Shown here one piece after another: positions 17,561-28,300 of a DNA stretch of 64,000 bases. The stretch covers positions 310,001 through 374,000 of the forward strand of contig CANMUP010000005.1 of NCBI GenBank assembly GCA_947501105.1, written 5' to 3'. The notes beneath the pieces were generated by a model that worked only from the letters and a program-made list of their open reading frames with translations, made no database searches and was not told the DNA's origin. Both the position numbers and the translations under genes were made by a program. Origin of the DNA: an uncultured Flaviramulus sp. GTDB lineage: Bacteria; Bacteroidota; Bacteroidia; Flavobacteriales; Flavobacteriaceae. The first letter of the stretch is position 1. The number at the start of each line of letters is the position of its first letter.

Positions 17561-19357
17561 ATGAAACGTTTATACTTTTTATATTTTCTAATTGCTTTTA
17601 GCAACCTTACTTCTGCCCAACTTTCAGTAAGAAACAGTGCTTATGTATTTGTTAATGATGAAATTGTTTTTGTAGAAAACGATGTGAATCTTAACGAAGC
17701 TACTAGTACTATATACCTACGTAACCAAGGACAATTAATTCAAGGAGCTGGTACAGAAACAGCAGCCACAAAAAATTCTGGTATAGGCGAATTAAGTGTT
17801 TATCAAGATGGTAATGTTGGCGCTCATGAATACAACTATTGGTGCTCTCCTATTGCTAGTAAAACAAGTAGTACCGTTAATAATCCTTTTGGCATTTCTT
17901 TTTTGAATGATATCACTGGGCTTACTACTGCAACTCCTGCAACGTCTACAACCTCTGCGTATCTTAACGGTACAGCAAACCCTTTAAACATTGAACCGTA
18001 TTGGATTTGGAAGTTTATTGCTTCGGATGAATACTCTGAATGGGTACACGTATTAAATGCTACCTCTTTAAACCCTGGAGAAGGCTTTACCATGAAAGGA
18101 GTTACAGGAACCAGTGCAAATAACCCTGGTGATAATCAAAATTACGATTTTAGAGGAAAACCTAATACAGGTACTATTGATGTGGCTGTATTAACTAACC
18201 AATTTACCTTAGTTGGTAATCCATATCCTTCTGCTATGGATGCTCATGCCTATATATGGGATACTGATAATAGAAACACAATAACGGGAACACTACATTT
18301 TTGGGAGCAAGACCCTAATGTGAATTCACACAGAATACTTGATTACTCCGGTGGGTATGCCACTTATACAATTGAAGAGTTCTCACCTTTTATGGAAACT
18401 TATACACCTGCAACATTTAGCACTTATGATTTAGGTGGGAATATCAATGGGGCTGGTAGTGGAAGTCCTTCTGGAAAACAACCTCAACGCTATATTCCTA
18501 TTGGACAAGGATTTATGGTAGAAGGCTCAGCAAATGGTACGGTTAAAGCCAAAAATGCCCATCGTGTGTATATTAAAGAAACTAATGTAGATAGTGAGTT
18601 TTTTAAAACAGCAAATACTAAAGAAAAAGCTAAAACAGCAAACAGTGATTTCTTTGAAATACATAGTGATTATAAACGCTTTAGATTAAATATTGATTTT
18701 AACAATACCTATACTAGACAACTATTAGAAAACTTTCATGCTAAAGCAACCTTTGGGTTTGATCGTGGTTTAGAATCTAAAATAAATGCTGCCGATATAC
18801 TAGCTACTGATGCATATTTCTCTAATGATAATGCAACCTATTTAGCTGAAGCTTTACCCTTTGATGAAGCTTTAAAAATACCTTTAACTATTAAGTTAGC
18901 TCAAAATATGCCAATTAGAATTAGAATAACAGATATTCGAAATTTTGATAGCAATCAACCTGTTTATATTCATGATAAAGAAAATGATTTGTATGTGAAT
19001 TTAAAGGTTCAAGATTTTGATATGAATCTTGAAGCTGGAAATTACAACGATCGTTTCGAAGTAACTTTTAACAATAAAGCTTTAAGTGTTGATGACAATA
19101 CTTTTATTGGTTTTGACATTTTTCAAAACAATACTATCGCAGAGTTAAAAATTAAAAACCCTAATGCTTTAGATATAAAAGCATTTAACTTATTTGATAT
19201 CTCTGGAAAACAAATTTTAAATCAGAATATTTCAGAAATTAAAAACACGTACTCCTTTTCTACTAAAGCCCTAAGTGATGGAGTTTACATTGCTAGAATT
19301 AGCTTATCTAATAATCAAGGATTTACTAAAAAAATAATTGTTGCTAATAAAAATTAA
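17561..19357 (+). CDS. Secreted protein with T9SS type A sorting domain
   Basis: 598 residues, with a signal peptide cleaved near A-Q at 19-20. The last 80 residues form a T9SS type A sorting domain (N-T-I-A-E-L-K-I-K-N, then F-D-I-S-G-K-Q-I and G-V-Y-I-A-R-I). The long middle region is of the kind found in large flavobacterial surface proteins, with Y-W-C-S-P-I near 93 and P-N-P/G-N-P-Y-P-S motifs near 220, but I cannot assign an enzymatic domain. It probably ends up on the cell surface or secreted. It faces away from regulator B across a 298-base promoter region. Confidence 0.78.
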   Translation: MKRLYFLYFLIAFSNLTSAQLSVRNSAYVFVNDEIVFVENDVNLNEATSTIYLRNQGQLIQGAGTETAATKNSGIGELSVYQDGNVGAHEYNYWCSPIASKTSSTVNNPFGISFLNDITGLTTATPATSTTSAYLNGTANPLNIEPYWIWKFIASDEYSEWVHVLNATSLNPGEGFTMKGVTGTSANNPGDNQNYDFRGKPNTGTIDVAVLTNQFTLVGNPYPSAMDAHAYIWDTDNRNTITGTLHFWEQDPNVNSHRILDYSGGYATYTIEEFSPFMETYTPATFSTYDLGGNINGAGSGSPSGKQPQRYIPIGQGFMVEGSANGTVKAKNAHRVYIKETNVDSEFFKTANTKEKAKTANSDFFEIHSDYKRFRLNIDFNNTYTRQLLENFHAKATFGFDRGLESKINAADILATDAYFSNDNATYLAEALPFDEALKIPLTIKLAQNMPIRIRITDIRNFDSNQPVYIHDKENDLYVNLKVQDFDMNLEAGNYNDRFEVTFNNKALSVDDNTFIGFDIFQNNTIAELKIKNPNALDIKAFNLFDISGKQILNQNISEIKNTYSFSTKALSDGVYIARISLSNNQGFTKKIIVANKN

Positions 19358-19468
19358 AAAGTAAGACTAGAGACTAATCGTTTTATATTTCATGCGGCTT
19401 TTGGTTAAGCTAAGTTCTAAGGGTAGACATTTTTTAAAATGAATTCAAATAAAACTCAAGGTAAATTA

Positions 19469-20209
19469 TTAATTTTTAATAATTGAAGTCTTACTTTTTT
19501 TTTCAACCAAATAAAAAGGCAAATAAATAATTAAAAAATAAGGAATGATTATTATTTGTACCACAATTATATATAATGGCCATTCTCCAAAATAATCTAA
19601 TATTGAGGCAGACTGTGGCTTTTCATTCAAATAAAAGTAATTGGCATTTAAAGCATAATTAATTACAACCATAAAAATCACGTATAGCTGCAACGCAAAA
19701 AAAGATTTAAAAACACTTTTAAAAGTTGGTTTCATTTTGAAAACAATTGTTGCATAAAAAATAATGATTAAAAGCCCTAGATGCACAACCCAATATCTAA
19801 AATAATCAAAAGCTGGAAACCCTTCAGGTATATCTGGTGTTAAAACACCTTGCGTCGTTCCTGCAATAACCCAAAATAATAATATCTCGAACATCCAAAA
19901 TTTTCTGTAATAAGTAAATACAGGAATTAACAATGCTATAAAACTACACAAATACAAAGGCAAATCTGTGGTAATATTATAGTTCCCTAAACTCATTTTA
20001 TACAAATGAAATACTATAACAAAAAAAGAGATTAAACAACCTAGTATATGCAATGCCTTATACTGTTGTTTTCTACTTAACTTTAATTTGGAATATTTAA
20101 TAAGTAAAACACAAAATAAGATGGAAATAACTATTGGAAAGATATGCTCAATACTTCCAATTGCTACTCTTTTAAACAAAAAAATTGTGCTAAAAACAGG
20201 AGAATTCAT
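19469..20209 (-). CDS. YwaF/TIGR02206 family integral membrane protein
   Basis: About seven hydrophobic segments over 246 residues (for example 20-38, 52-70, 80-98, 105-125, 135-160, 178-200, 210-238). The family marks L-P-L-Y-L-C-S-F near 83 and A-G-T-T-Q-G-V-L-T-P-D near 115 are typical of the YwaF group, whose function is not known. The length is normal. It is a single gene, followed by the opposite-strand end of the T9SS protein gene, and 58 bases separate it from the VCBS protein gene upstream. Confidence 0.78.
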   Translation of the reverse strand: MNSPVFSTIFLFKRVAIGSIEHIFPIVISILFCVLLIKYSKLKLSRKQQYKALHILGCLISFFVIVFHLYKMSLGNYNITTDLPLYLCSFIALLIPVFTYYRKFWMFEILLFWVIAGTTQGVLTPDIPEGFPAFDYFRYWVVHLGLLIIIFYATIVFKMKPTFKSVFKSFFALQLYVIFMVVINYALNANYFYLNEKPQSASILDYFGEWPLYIIVVQIIIIPYFLIIYLPFYLVEKKSKTSIIKN

Positions 20210-20267
20210 AGCGCAATTTAATATTTATATCATATAACAAAGTGATATTTTGTTATTTTAAATAATA

Positions 20268-23200
20268 TCAATCATTTATTTTAATCACTTGCAATAATCC
20301 ATTATTATTAGCCACTAAAACTAAACGCTCATTATTATTCATCATTTTTAATTTCTTAGCATCATTTCTAATAAAAAACCCGCTTTCCTTACTAGTAACA
20401 GGAAGAAATCCTCCTTTTCCATCTCCTAACATTAAAAGTCCCGTTCCTGCATCATTTCTAGGTGTTTCAACTTCTGAAGCATACATGTTTTCTACCATTA
20501 TCACATCTAAATTCCCATCATTGTTAAAATCATTTACTAAGATATCATTAACATTAGAAATTTGTGCTTGATAAGGTAAGGGTGATATTTTAAAATGATT
20601 ATTTCCTAAATTTTCAATGTATGAAGAAGCAAAAGTTTTTGCCGTATAATGCAAAGCATTCTTTAAATTTTCTTTTCCGTATACATCATCTATCTCTAAA
20701 GAAGCAAACAAATCATACTTCTTAATATTCTTTTTAAGGTTAGGAATTTGCTGAGATGAGCAAGAAAACCCTCTTAATGGATAATGCTTATTATTTTCAT
20801 AATAACCTAAAACTAAATCACCATTTCCATTTTTGTCAAAGTCGGAATAGTATACATCAAAAGGTTCTTCCTTTGATGTTTTATACTTATAATTAAGTCC
20901 TAAGTTTCCAGCAATAAAATCGGTATCCCCATCATTGTCAAAATCTCCTTTTTCAATGCTAAACCAAAGTCCAGTAGTATTATCAAAATCATTCAAAAAT
21001 ACTCTGGAAAATTTACCGTTATCATTTTTAAAAACTGTTACAGGCATCCATTCTCCAACAATTATTAAATCGGAATCCCCATCATTATCATAGTCGGCCC
21101 AAACTGCGTCAGTTATCATACCAATATCTTTTAATTCTTTAGCTAAAGAATTTGTAACGTTTGTTAATTGCCCTTTTTCATTTTTAAGTAGCATACTTGA
21201 TGTTGGTAATGGGTATTGATGTGGTAAATGTCTACCACCTACAAAAAGATCCATATCGCCATCATTATCATAATCATTAGCTTTTACTACAGAACCACTA
21301 ATTTTCTCTATGCCTTCCAATGATTCCTTATAAAAACTGCCTTGACCATTATTTAAATATAAGCGATCTTCATAATTAAAATCGTTTGCTGAAAATTCAT
21401 TACCCCCACTTACAACATATAAATCCTTAAAACCATCACCATTTATATCTACAAATAAAGCATCAATATCTTCATGACTTTTTTCTTTTTCCCATAAAGT
21501 TGAAGAATCTTTTAAATAACTTCCATCTTTATTTTGAAGGTATAATGTTGAACTATTACCTGTCGAGCCTCCTACAAAAACATCATCTAACCCATCATTA
21601 TTAACATCTGAAACGGCTAAAGCTGGTCCAAATTCAGACATCTTATGAGGTAATAATACCTGATGCTGATAATCATCAAAAACATTCTCAATATGCTGAT
21701 GTTGCAACTTACTAGATGAAGTGATATCTGAAAACAAAAATTTAGTATTATCTACTGACTTTTCTTTATCAAAAACACCATCCTCCTTGTACATTTCTAA
21801 CACTTCATTTGATGGTACATTTTTAAGAACCGTTCTTGCCCCATTTGTCCAATTTATAACAACCTCTTTAATAACGTCTATGCTATTTAAACCAAAATGA
21901 GCAATATCCTCACTTGTAGAATACATACCTCTAACACTTTCTATTTCAATTAGTTGACTATTATTATTCCCATAATTAATACTAACCTTAGTGCCAAAAA
22001 GCGATTGATTTTTTTTGCTTTTTAATTTTACTCTTAAAAAATTATTATCAGATTTATTCTTAAAAACAAAAGCCTGATCATTAATATTATTTATTACTAA
22101 ATCTAAATCTCCATCATTATCCAAATCACCATAAGCAGAACCATTTGAAAAGCTTTTATTTTTTAATCCCCATTGGTTTGAAACATCCTTGAATTCACTG
22201 TTTCCAATATTTTTAAAAGCTTTATTCTGCAATTTATTAGAAGGATAGATTTCTGATAACTCTTTATGAGAAACAATATCCCATATCTCAACTCCTTCTA
22301 TATTTGTGTTTTCACTTAAATACTTTTGTATTTTTTCATGTATAAACAATTTTATTTTAGTGTCGGCATCGGTATTTCTAATATCTCTTAGCAATCCATT
22401 AGTAACAATAATATCCTTAAGCCCATCATTATCAAAATCAGCAATCAATGGAGACCAACTCCAATCTGTATTAGATACTCCTGAAAATTTTGCAATATCA
22501 CTAAATGTTGAATTCCCATTGTTAACTTGCAGAACATTGTTCATATATTGATAGTTCCATCCTTTATCAACAATTCTCCAAAACTTATCTGGATTCATTC
22601 CACTCATATTTGCCTTTAACCTAAAGTTGTCTTCAGCAACCATATCTACAACAAATATATCTAAAAGGTTATCATTGTTGATATCAGCAATATCTACTCC
22701 CATACTATAAAAAGAAGTATGCTTAAAAGCATCATTGGCAATATTTTTAAATGTTCCATTTCCTAAATTCAAATAAAATCTATCGGGTGCTTCAAAATCA
22801 TTAGCAACTACTAAATCTGGATATCCATCATTATTTAAATCTGAAACAGCGACTGCGTTAGAAAAACCTGGATCTAAAATATTAGCTTCTTTTGAAACAT
22901 CATAAAATACTCCTTCTCTATTCTCATAAAGACGAGGTGCATACTTATTGTCTAAAAGACGTCCATCATCACTTAAAGCTCTATATTTTGAATAAATTCC
23001 TGGGTTAGGTGGTTGGTGTAAAAGAAAAACATCCAAATCGTTGTCTTTATCATAGTCAAAAAAGGCTGCTCCTCTAGTTCTTAAAGTATCACCTAAGCCA
23101 ACTTTTTGAGCTTGTTCAATAAACTTATTATCTCCCTGATTTATGTATAGTTTATTTCTTCTCCAGTCTGGTTTATCGTCATATAACTCTTTAGTTACAA

Positions 23201-23582
23201 AAATATCTAATAATCCGTCCTTGTTTATATCTATCATAGAAACAGAAGAAGACCAACCTATGTCTACATTTTCAATACCACTCTTTTGTGTTATATCTTC
23301 AAAAACAAAATTTCCTTTATTTATGTATAATTTGTCTTTAACTTGATTACCACAAAAATATACATCTAAAAGACCATCATTATTTACATCGCCTAAGCCT
23401 ACTCCTGCACCAGCATAAAAATTATCATAAATAAAAATATTATCCTCTTTTGTTTCAACAATTTTATTGTTAAACTTAATATTCGTTTTTTTTGAAAAAA
23501 CTTGTTCAAAAATTGGTTTTTCTTGAGAATGTGAAGAAAAAATTATTCCAAAAAAACCTAACAAAAAATAACTCCTTTTCAT
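20268..23582 (-). CDS. VCBS/FG-GAP repeat protein with ASPIC/UnbV domain
   Basis: 1104 residues with a signal peptide (F-S-S-H-S-Q). It carries many calcium-binding-style repeats of the form D-x-N-x-D-G-x-x-D at about 65, 110, 165, 250, 295, 385 and 490, and again in the C-terminal half, forming two propeller-like halves. Between them, at about 515-600, is an ASPIC/UnbV domain (G-T-K-V, then I-N-W-T-N-G). Proteins of this kind usually accompany SusC/SusD genes in Bacteroidota and are thought to be surface-exposed binding proteins. It is the last gene of the locus, 180 bases after SusD. Confidence 0.85.
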   Translation of the reverse strand: MKRSYFLLGFFGIIFSSHSQEKPIFEQVFSKKTNIKFNNKIVETKEDNIFIYDNFYAGAGVGLGDVNNDGLLDVYFCGNQVKDKLYINKGNFVFEDITQKSGIENVDIGWSSSVSMIDINKDGLLDIFVTKELYDDKPDWRRNKLYINQGDNKFIEQAQKVGLGDTLRTRGAAFFDYDKDNDLDVFLLHQPPNPGIYSKYRALSDDGRLLDNKYAPRLYENREGVFYDVSKEANILDPGFSNAVAVSDLNNDGYPDLVVANDFEAPDRFYLNLGNGTFKNIANDAFKHTSFYSMGVDIADINNDNLLDIFVVDMVAEDNFRLKANMSGMNPDKFWRIVDKGWNYQYMNNVLQVNNGNSTFSDIAKFSGVSNTDWSWSPLIADFDNDGLKDIIVTNGLLRDIRNTDADTKIKLFIHEKIQKYLSENTNIEGVEIWDIVSHKELSEIYPSNKLQNKAFKNIGNSEFKDVSNQWGLKNKSFSNGSAYGDLDNDGDLDLVINNINDQAFVFKNKSDNNFLRVKLKSKKNQSLFGTKVSINYGNNNSQLIEIESVRGMYSTSEDIAHFGLNSIDVIKEVVINWTNGARTVLKNVPSNEVLEMYKEDGVFDKEKSVDNTKFLFSDITSSSKLQHQHIENVFDDYQHQVLLPHKMSEFGPALAVSDVNNDGLDDVFVGGSTGNSSTLYLQNKDGSYLKDSSTLWEKEKSHEDIDALFVDINGDGFKDLYVVSGGNEFSANDFNYEDRLYLNNGQGSFYKESLEGIEKISGSVVKANDYDNDGDMDLFVGGRHLPHQYPLPTSSMLLKNEKGQLTNVTNSLAKELKDIGMITDAVWADYDNDGDSDLIIVGEWMPVTVFKNDNGKFSRVFLNDFDNTTGLWFSIEKGDFDNDGDTDFIAGNLGLNYKYKTSKEEPFDVYYSDFDKNGNGDLVLGYYENNKHYPLRGFSCSSQQIPNLKKNIKKYDLFASLEIDDVYGKENLKNALHYTAKTFASSYIENLGNNHFKISPLPYQAQISNVNDILVNDFNNDGNLDVIMVENMYASEVETPRNDAGTGLLMLGDGKGGFLPVTSKESGFFIRNDAKKLKMMNNNERLVLVANNNGLLQVIKIND

Positions 23583-23701
23583 CTATCTATATTATTTGTT
23601 ACATACAAGATAATTGAATTTTACTAAATTGACGAGGGTAAAACTTATAACTACATTTATTCCATATAATTTTTAACCAAGCCTATATATATAAATTGAA
23701 A

Positions 23702-23735
23702 AGGAGCAAGAATTAATAATTCTTACTCCTCAATC
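23702..23735 (-). terminator. Hairpin terminator after susD-like gene
   Basis: Arms AGGAG/CTCCT plus AAGAATT/AATTCTT form a stem with one mismatch (23702-23730), followed on the minus strand by CTTTTC. It would end or weaken transcripts from the SusD gene before the VCBS gene. A G/T-rich stretch (GTTTGGTTTGAGTTAGTT on the minus strand, 23746-23763) sits between the stop codon and the hairpin. Confidence 0.6.
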
Positions 23736-23762
23736 AAAATTTAAGAACTAACTCAAACCAAA

Positions 23763-25313
23763 CTAATTTTTATCCCAAGATACTTTCGTATTAGGGGTAT
23801 CTTGTGCTTTTACAGCGTTATAATTTTCTTCATTTACAACCTTATCATTATCTGCAATGGTAATTCTAACTGGAACAACAAGCGCTGTGCTAGATGCTAT
23901 ATTTACAGGTAACATTGGGTAATCAAGTCTTCTATATGAAGCATAAGCCTCTCTAGGCTGGAAAAGCCCAAAGTGAATCCACTTTTGTGTTCCTAACTGC
24001 TCTTTTGTTCCATCATAGGTAGCTGTACTAGCATCTATAAAAGCTTGTACATCTGCCGTATCAGGAGCCACTGGACTTGCACTTGCATTTAATGCATTAA
24101 TTTCATAATAAAAATTAATTGATTCTGTAAGTGCTGCATCATAATAGTCTTTGGCAGTTCCAGATATAAAGCCTTCCATTACAGCTTCAGCTAATAAAAA
24201 GTTTACCTCTGCAGCAGTAATTACAAAACCAGGTAACAATTCATTATTCCTCATTAAATCCTCATTAATATAAGCATAGTTATCTCTATCAATGGTAATG
24301 GTTCCTTGAGTATCTGGAGAAGAAGGTAAACCAATATAGTCTCCACCTGTATTAGGCACCCACATATAAGGTATTCTAGGGTCATTACTTGTATTCATAA
24401 CGTTCAACATATGTTCTGGAGCATATACTAAATTAGGGCTATCTTCAATGGCTCTACCAAAAAGGCCACCACCGCCTCCAATAATGTTAAGACCATTTGG
24501 AGCTTCTGCATTCACCAAAATATTGTCTGCATTAACAAGTGTTAAAGGTGCATTGCTAGACATAATATCTTGTACTGTAGACGAAGCTAATCCATTATCA
24601 AGGTCAGAAATTCGCATTGCTGCTCTTAAGCGTAAAGAGTTTGCAAATTTTCTCCATTTAGTAATATCTCCATCATTTAAAATATCCTGTTCTGCTAATT
24701 TATTATGAACTATCGAGCCATTTAATGAAAAGCTTGACAAATATGTATCAACTTCTTTTAAATCTGCTAATAAAGATGTATAGATTTCTAATTGTGAATC
24801 ATATTTAGGAAAAAAGTCATTGTTTCCTTCTCTAGCTTTGAACGCTTCAGAATATGGTATGTCGCCATATAAATCTGTCATTTTCATAGTAGCATTTGCT
24901 CTTACCACTTTAATCAAATTCATATAAACATCGTAATTTGATTTTTCTTCATCTGGTAATAAACCATACTGTATTTGCATTTCAGTAAGTTTAGGTGCAA
25001 AACCTACATAATAAGAAGACCAACTATTATTAATGGCATTACCGCTGGCTGTCATCATTTCTGAATCATTACCATCAACACCTGCAAGTTGAATCCAAGG
25101 AGATATAGTTCTCAATACTAAATAATAACCTGATGGGTTATACCCTATACGCATACCTGCTCCTTGCTCTGTAAGAGCTCTAGAAAATAAGTACTCAATT
25201 TTTGTTTCTGTAGAGCCGTCTGGATCTAAAAATAAGGCATCCAATTCTTTGGTACACGAACTAATAAGAATAGACACTCCTAATAATATCTTTAATATAA
25301 ATGTTTTCTTCAT
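23763..25313 (-). CDS. SusD/RagB family nutrient-binding lipoprotein (SusD-like 2 type)
   Basis: Outer-membrane lipoprotein with lipobox I-S-S-C (Cys20) and a normal length of 516. The mature chain fits the SusD-like_2 group: a helical N-terminal half with D-L-Y-G-D-I-P-Y-S-E-A-F near 145, and A-E-V-N-F-L-L-A-E-A near 370. It is expected to cap the SusC channel and bind the substrate, probably an oligosaccharide or peptide. The gene sits 11 bases after susC. I cannot tell the substrate. Confidence 0.9.
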   Translation of the reverse strand: MKKTFILKILLGVSILISSCTKELDALFLDPDGSTETKIEYLFSRALTEQGAGMRIGYNPSGYYLVLRTISPWIQLAGVDGNDSEMMTASGNAINNSWSSYYVGFAPKLTEMQIQYGLLPDEEKSNYDVYMNLIKVVRANATMKMTDLYGDIPYSEAFKAREGNNDFFPKYDSQLEIYTSLLADLKEVDTYLSSFSLNGSIVHNKLAEQDILNDGDITKWRKFANSLRLRAAMRISDLDNGLASSTVQDIMSSNAPLTLVNADNILVNAEAPNGLNIIGGGGGLFGRAIEDSPNLVYAPEHMLNVMNTSNDPRIPYMWVPNTGGDYIGLPSSPDTQGTITIDRDNYAYINEDLMRNNELLPGFVITAAEVNFLLAEAVMEGFISGTAKDYYDAALTESINFYYEINALNASASPVAPDTADVQAFIDASTATYDGTKEQLGTQKWIHFGLFQPREAYASYRRLDYPMLPVNIASSTALVVPVRITIADNDKVVNEENYNAVKAQDTPNTKVSWDKN

Positions 25314-25324
25314 AATCTTTTTTT

Positions 25325-28300
25325 TTATAAGCTAATTCTTAATGATAACCCAAGACTTCTACTTCCTGGTTGTGATCCTAAATCTACGGCTGATGCCTCT
25401 CCTGCACTAGAACCTAAAACGGCTTCTGGATCAATATTAGGTACGTTTTTATAGATATAGAATAGATTTCTTCCAATTAACGCTAATTCTAAATTATCTA
25501 TTCCTAATTTATCGGTTACACTCTTATTAAACTCATACTTTAAAGAAACCTCTCTTAATTTAACATAACTATTGTCGAAAAGCCCTTCTTCATGGAAACC
25601 AAAATTCCAAAAATATGAATTTATATAATAATCGAATGCATCAATTAATTTAGCATTTGGTTGTCCATCAGAAGTAACCCCATCTAAAATTACACCATCA
25701 TGGTATACAGGACCGTTTGGAGAAGGCGATGTATGTGAAGGTAGTTGGATTAAATTACCACTTGTGTCTTTATAGTATGGTAATCCTCCATTTCTTTCAT
25801 CTCTATACTTAAGTGATTCTTCTAACTTTCCTGCATTTATACCATAATAATTTGTAAAAGAAAATATGTCTCCTCCTACAACAAAATCGATATGAGCATT
25901 AAGTGTGAAACCTTTATAAGTAAGTATATTAGTAAATCCTCCTACTAAATCTGGTGTAGAATTACCGACAGGAACTCTTTCTGAGTCATCTCTTACATAT
26001 AAACCGTCACCATCTATAACTCTATTTCCATTATCATCTGTTTGGTAAGTATATGCTTCCCATTGTCCATAAGGCACACCTACTTTTGCAAGATTTCGAA
26101 TAGCTCCTCCAATATTACTTTGATTAAAAAGTTGATCAATCCCTTGAGCTAATTCTACTACTTCATTCTTGTTTTTTGCAAAATTTGCAATTGTTCTCCA
26201 ACTAAAATTCTCTGTCTCTATAGGCAGGGCATTTATTTGAAGCTCGATACCTGAATTAGCAAGTTCTCCTGCATTCACTATTGTACTAGATGCACCAGAA
26301 GATAATGGTATATCTAAAGGAATTATTTGATCTACCCTTCTTTCTTTATAGTAAGTTAAATCAAACCCTAATCTATTATTAAGTGTTCTAGCTTCTATAC
26401 CAAATTCTGTAACAAGCGAATTTTCATTTACCAAATTTGTAGGCGGTACAGAATTACTAAAAGTATTAGTAACTGCTCCATTATAGTTACCATAACTATA
26501 AACCTTATTTGCTCTGTAAAAGTTACTTCCAGTATCGTTACCTGTATTTGCCCAAGATGCTCTAACTTTAGCATAGTCTAACCAAGACCATTCTGATAAT
26601 AAATCACTAAACACAAAACTTCCACTTACTGATGGGTAGAAAAACGACTGATTATTATGTGGTAAGGTAGATGACCAATCATTTCTTCCTGTAGCCTCTA
26701 AGAAAACCATATTCTTATAAGAAAAAGAAGCTACTCCAAAAAGTGCATCTACTCTTTTTGCATCTCTATTTCCATCACTTACTCTTTCTCTAGCAGAATT
26801 TTTTAAACTAAACCAATTTGGAACGATTAAACCACCATTAGTTCTAACATAACCATCAGAATGTTTTTGCTTAGATATTGACCCTCCAGCAGTTAATGCT
26901 AAATTAATATCCTCATTAATATCCTTATTATAAGTTGTTAATAATTCAAAATAGTCCAATTGTGTTTTACCAAAACCTTCACGGTATTGCCCACTATTAA
27001 CAGGGTTTCTACTTGCTGTTTCGTTTTGAGAATTAGTATTTATAAGGTCGGTTCCTACTCTTGCACGCACATTTAAATTAGTAAATGGCTGATAATCTAA
27101 AGTAACATTCCCTACAAGTCTTCCTCTTTTATCTTCATCATTATTCTCGTTAGCATTCCATAAAAAACTCATAAAATTTCTTACCATTCCTGGAGCGCTA
27201 TTTCCGCTTATTTGCCCATTATAATATCCATCTTGTTTGTAGTTTTCTTTTAACAAATCAAGTTTTGTAGATCTCGGATATTCATAAGCATTAAGACCAG
27301 ATAGTAATGGTGGTCGGTTTGTAGTTGTAATATCATAAAAGTTACCAACGAAACTTACATCTAATTTATCACTTAACTTAATTTTGGAATTAAGACTAAA
27401 TACATTTCTTTTTTGCTTAACTCCAGGAAAAATCCCTTCATAACCTAAATTAGTGTATGACAATCTATAACTATAGTCTTTAGTTGCTTTACTAATAGCT
27501 AAAGTATTTGTTATAGTGTGACCTGTTTGGTAAATATCTTTAATATTATTAGGCTGTGGAGAATATGGTCGTAATTCGCCATCCCACCATCTAAGCATTT
27601 GACCTTCCATTTTTGGTCCAAAACTCGGCCAAGTATTATGATAAATATTTTCGCCAGCAGCGTTTGTTCTAAAAACTTGAGAATCGAAACCCGATCCGTA
27701 TTCGTTTTGATAATTTGGCAAATACGCAACTTTATCAAAAGTAGCGTTAGATACAAATTCTACTCCTAGACCTTTTTTATTTAAATTTCCTGATTTAGTT
27801 GTAATAATTACAACTCCATTAGAGGCTTTAGAACCATATAAAGCGGAGGCCGCCCCCCCTTTTAGTACAGATAACGAAGCAATATCTTCTGGATTAATAT
27901 CGGCAGCACCATTACTGGAGTTACTACCTCCCCATCTACTATAATTAGAATCACCGTGTTCGATTGGAATTCCATCTACAATAAATAAAGGTTGATTAGT
28001 TGAACCTAAAGATCCAATACCTCTAATTAATACATTTACTCCTGCAGTAACACCTCCAGGGTTGGATTTTATTTGAACACCTGGCGCTTTTCCATAAAGA
28101 GAAGCAACCACACTTGGGCTTCCTACTTTGGTTAATTCTTCAGACGTTACCTCGGTTACAGCATAACCTAAAGATTTTCTTTCACGAGTAATACCTAAAG
28201 CAGTTACTATAACTTCATTTAAGCTTTCGGTATCTTCAAGCATAGCAACATTTATGGTCTTATTGTCTTCAACTGTAACGGTTACAGTTTCCATACCAAC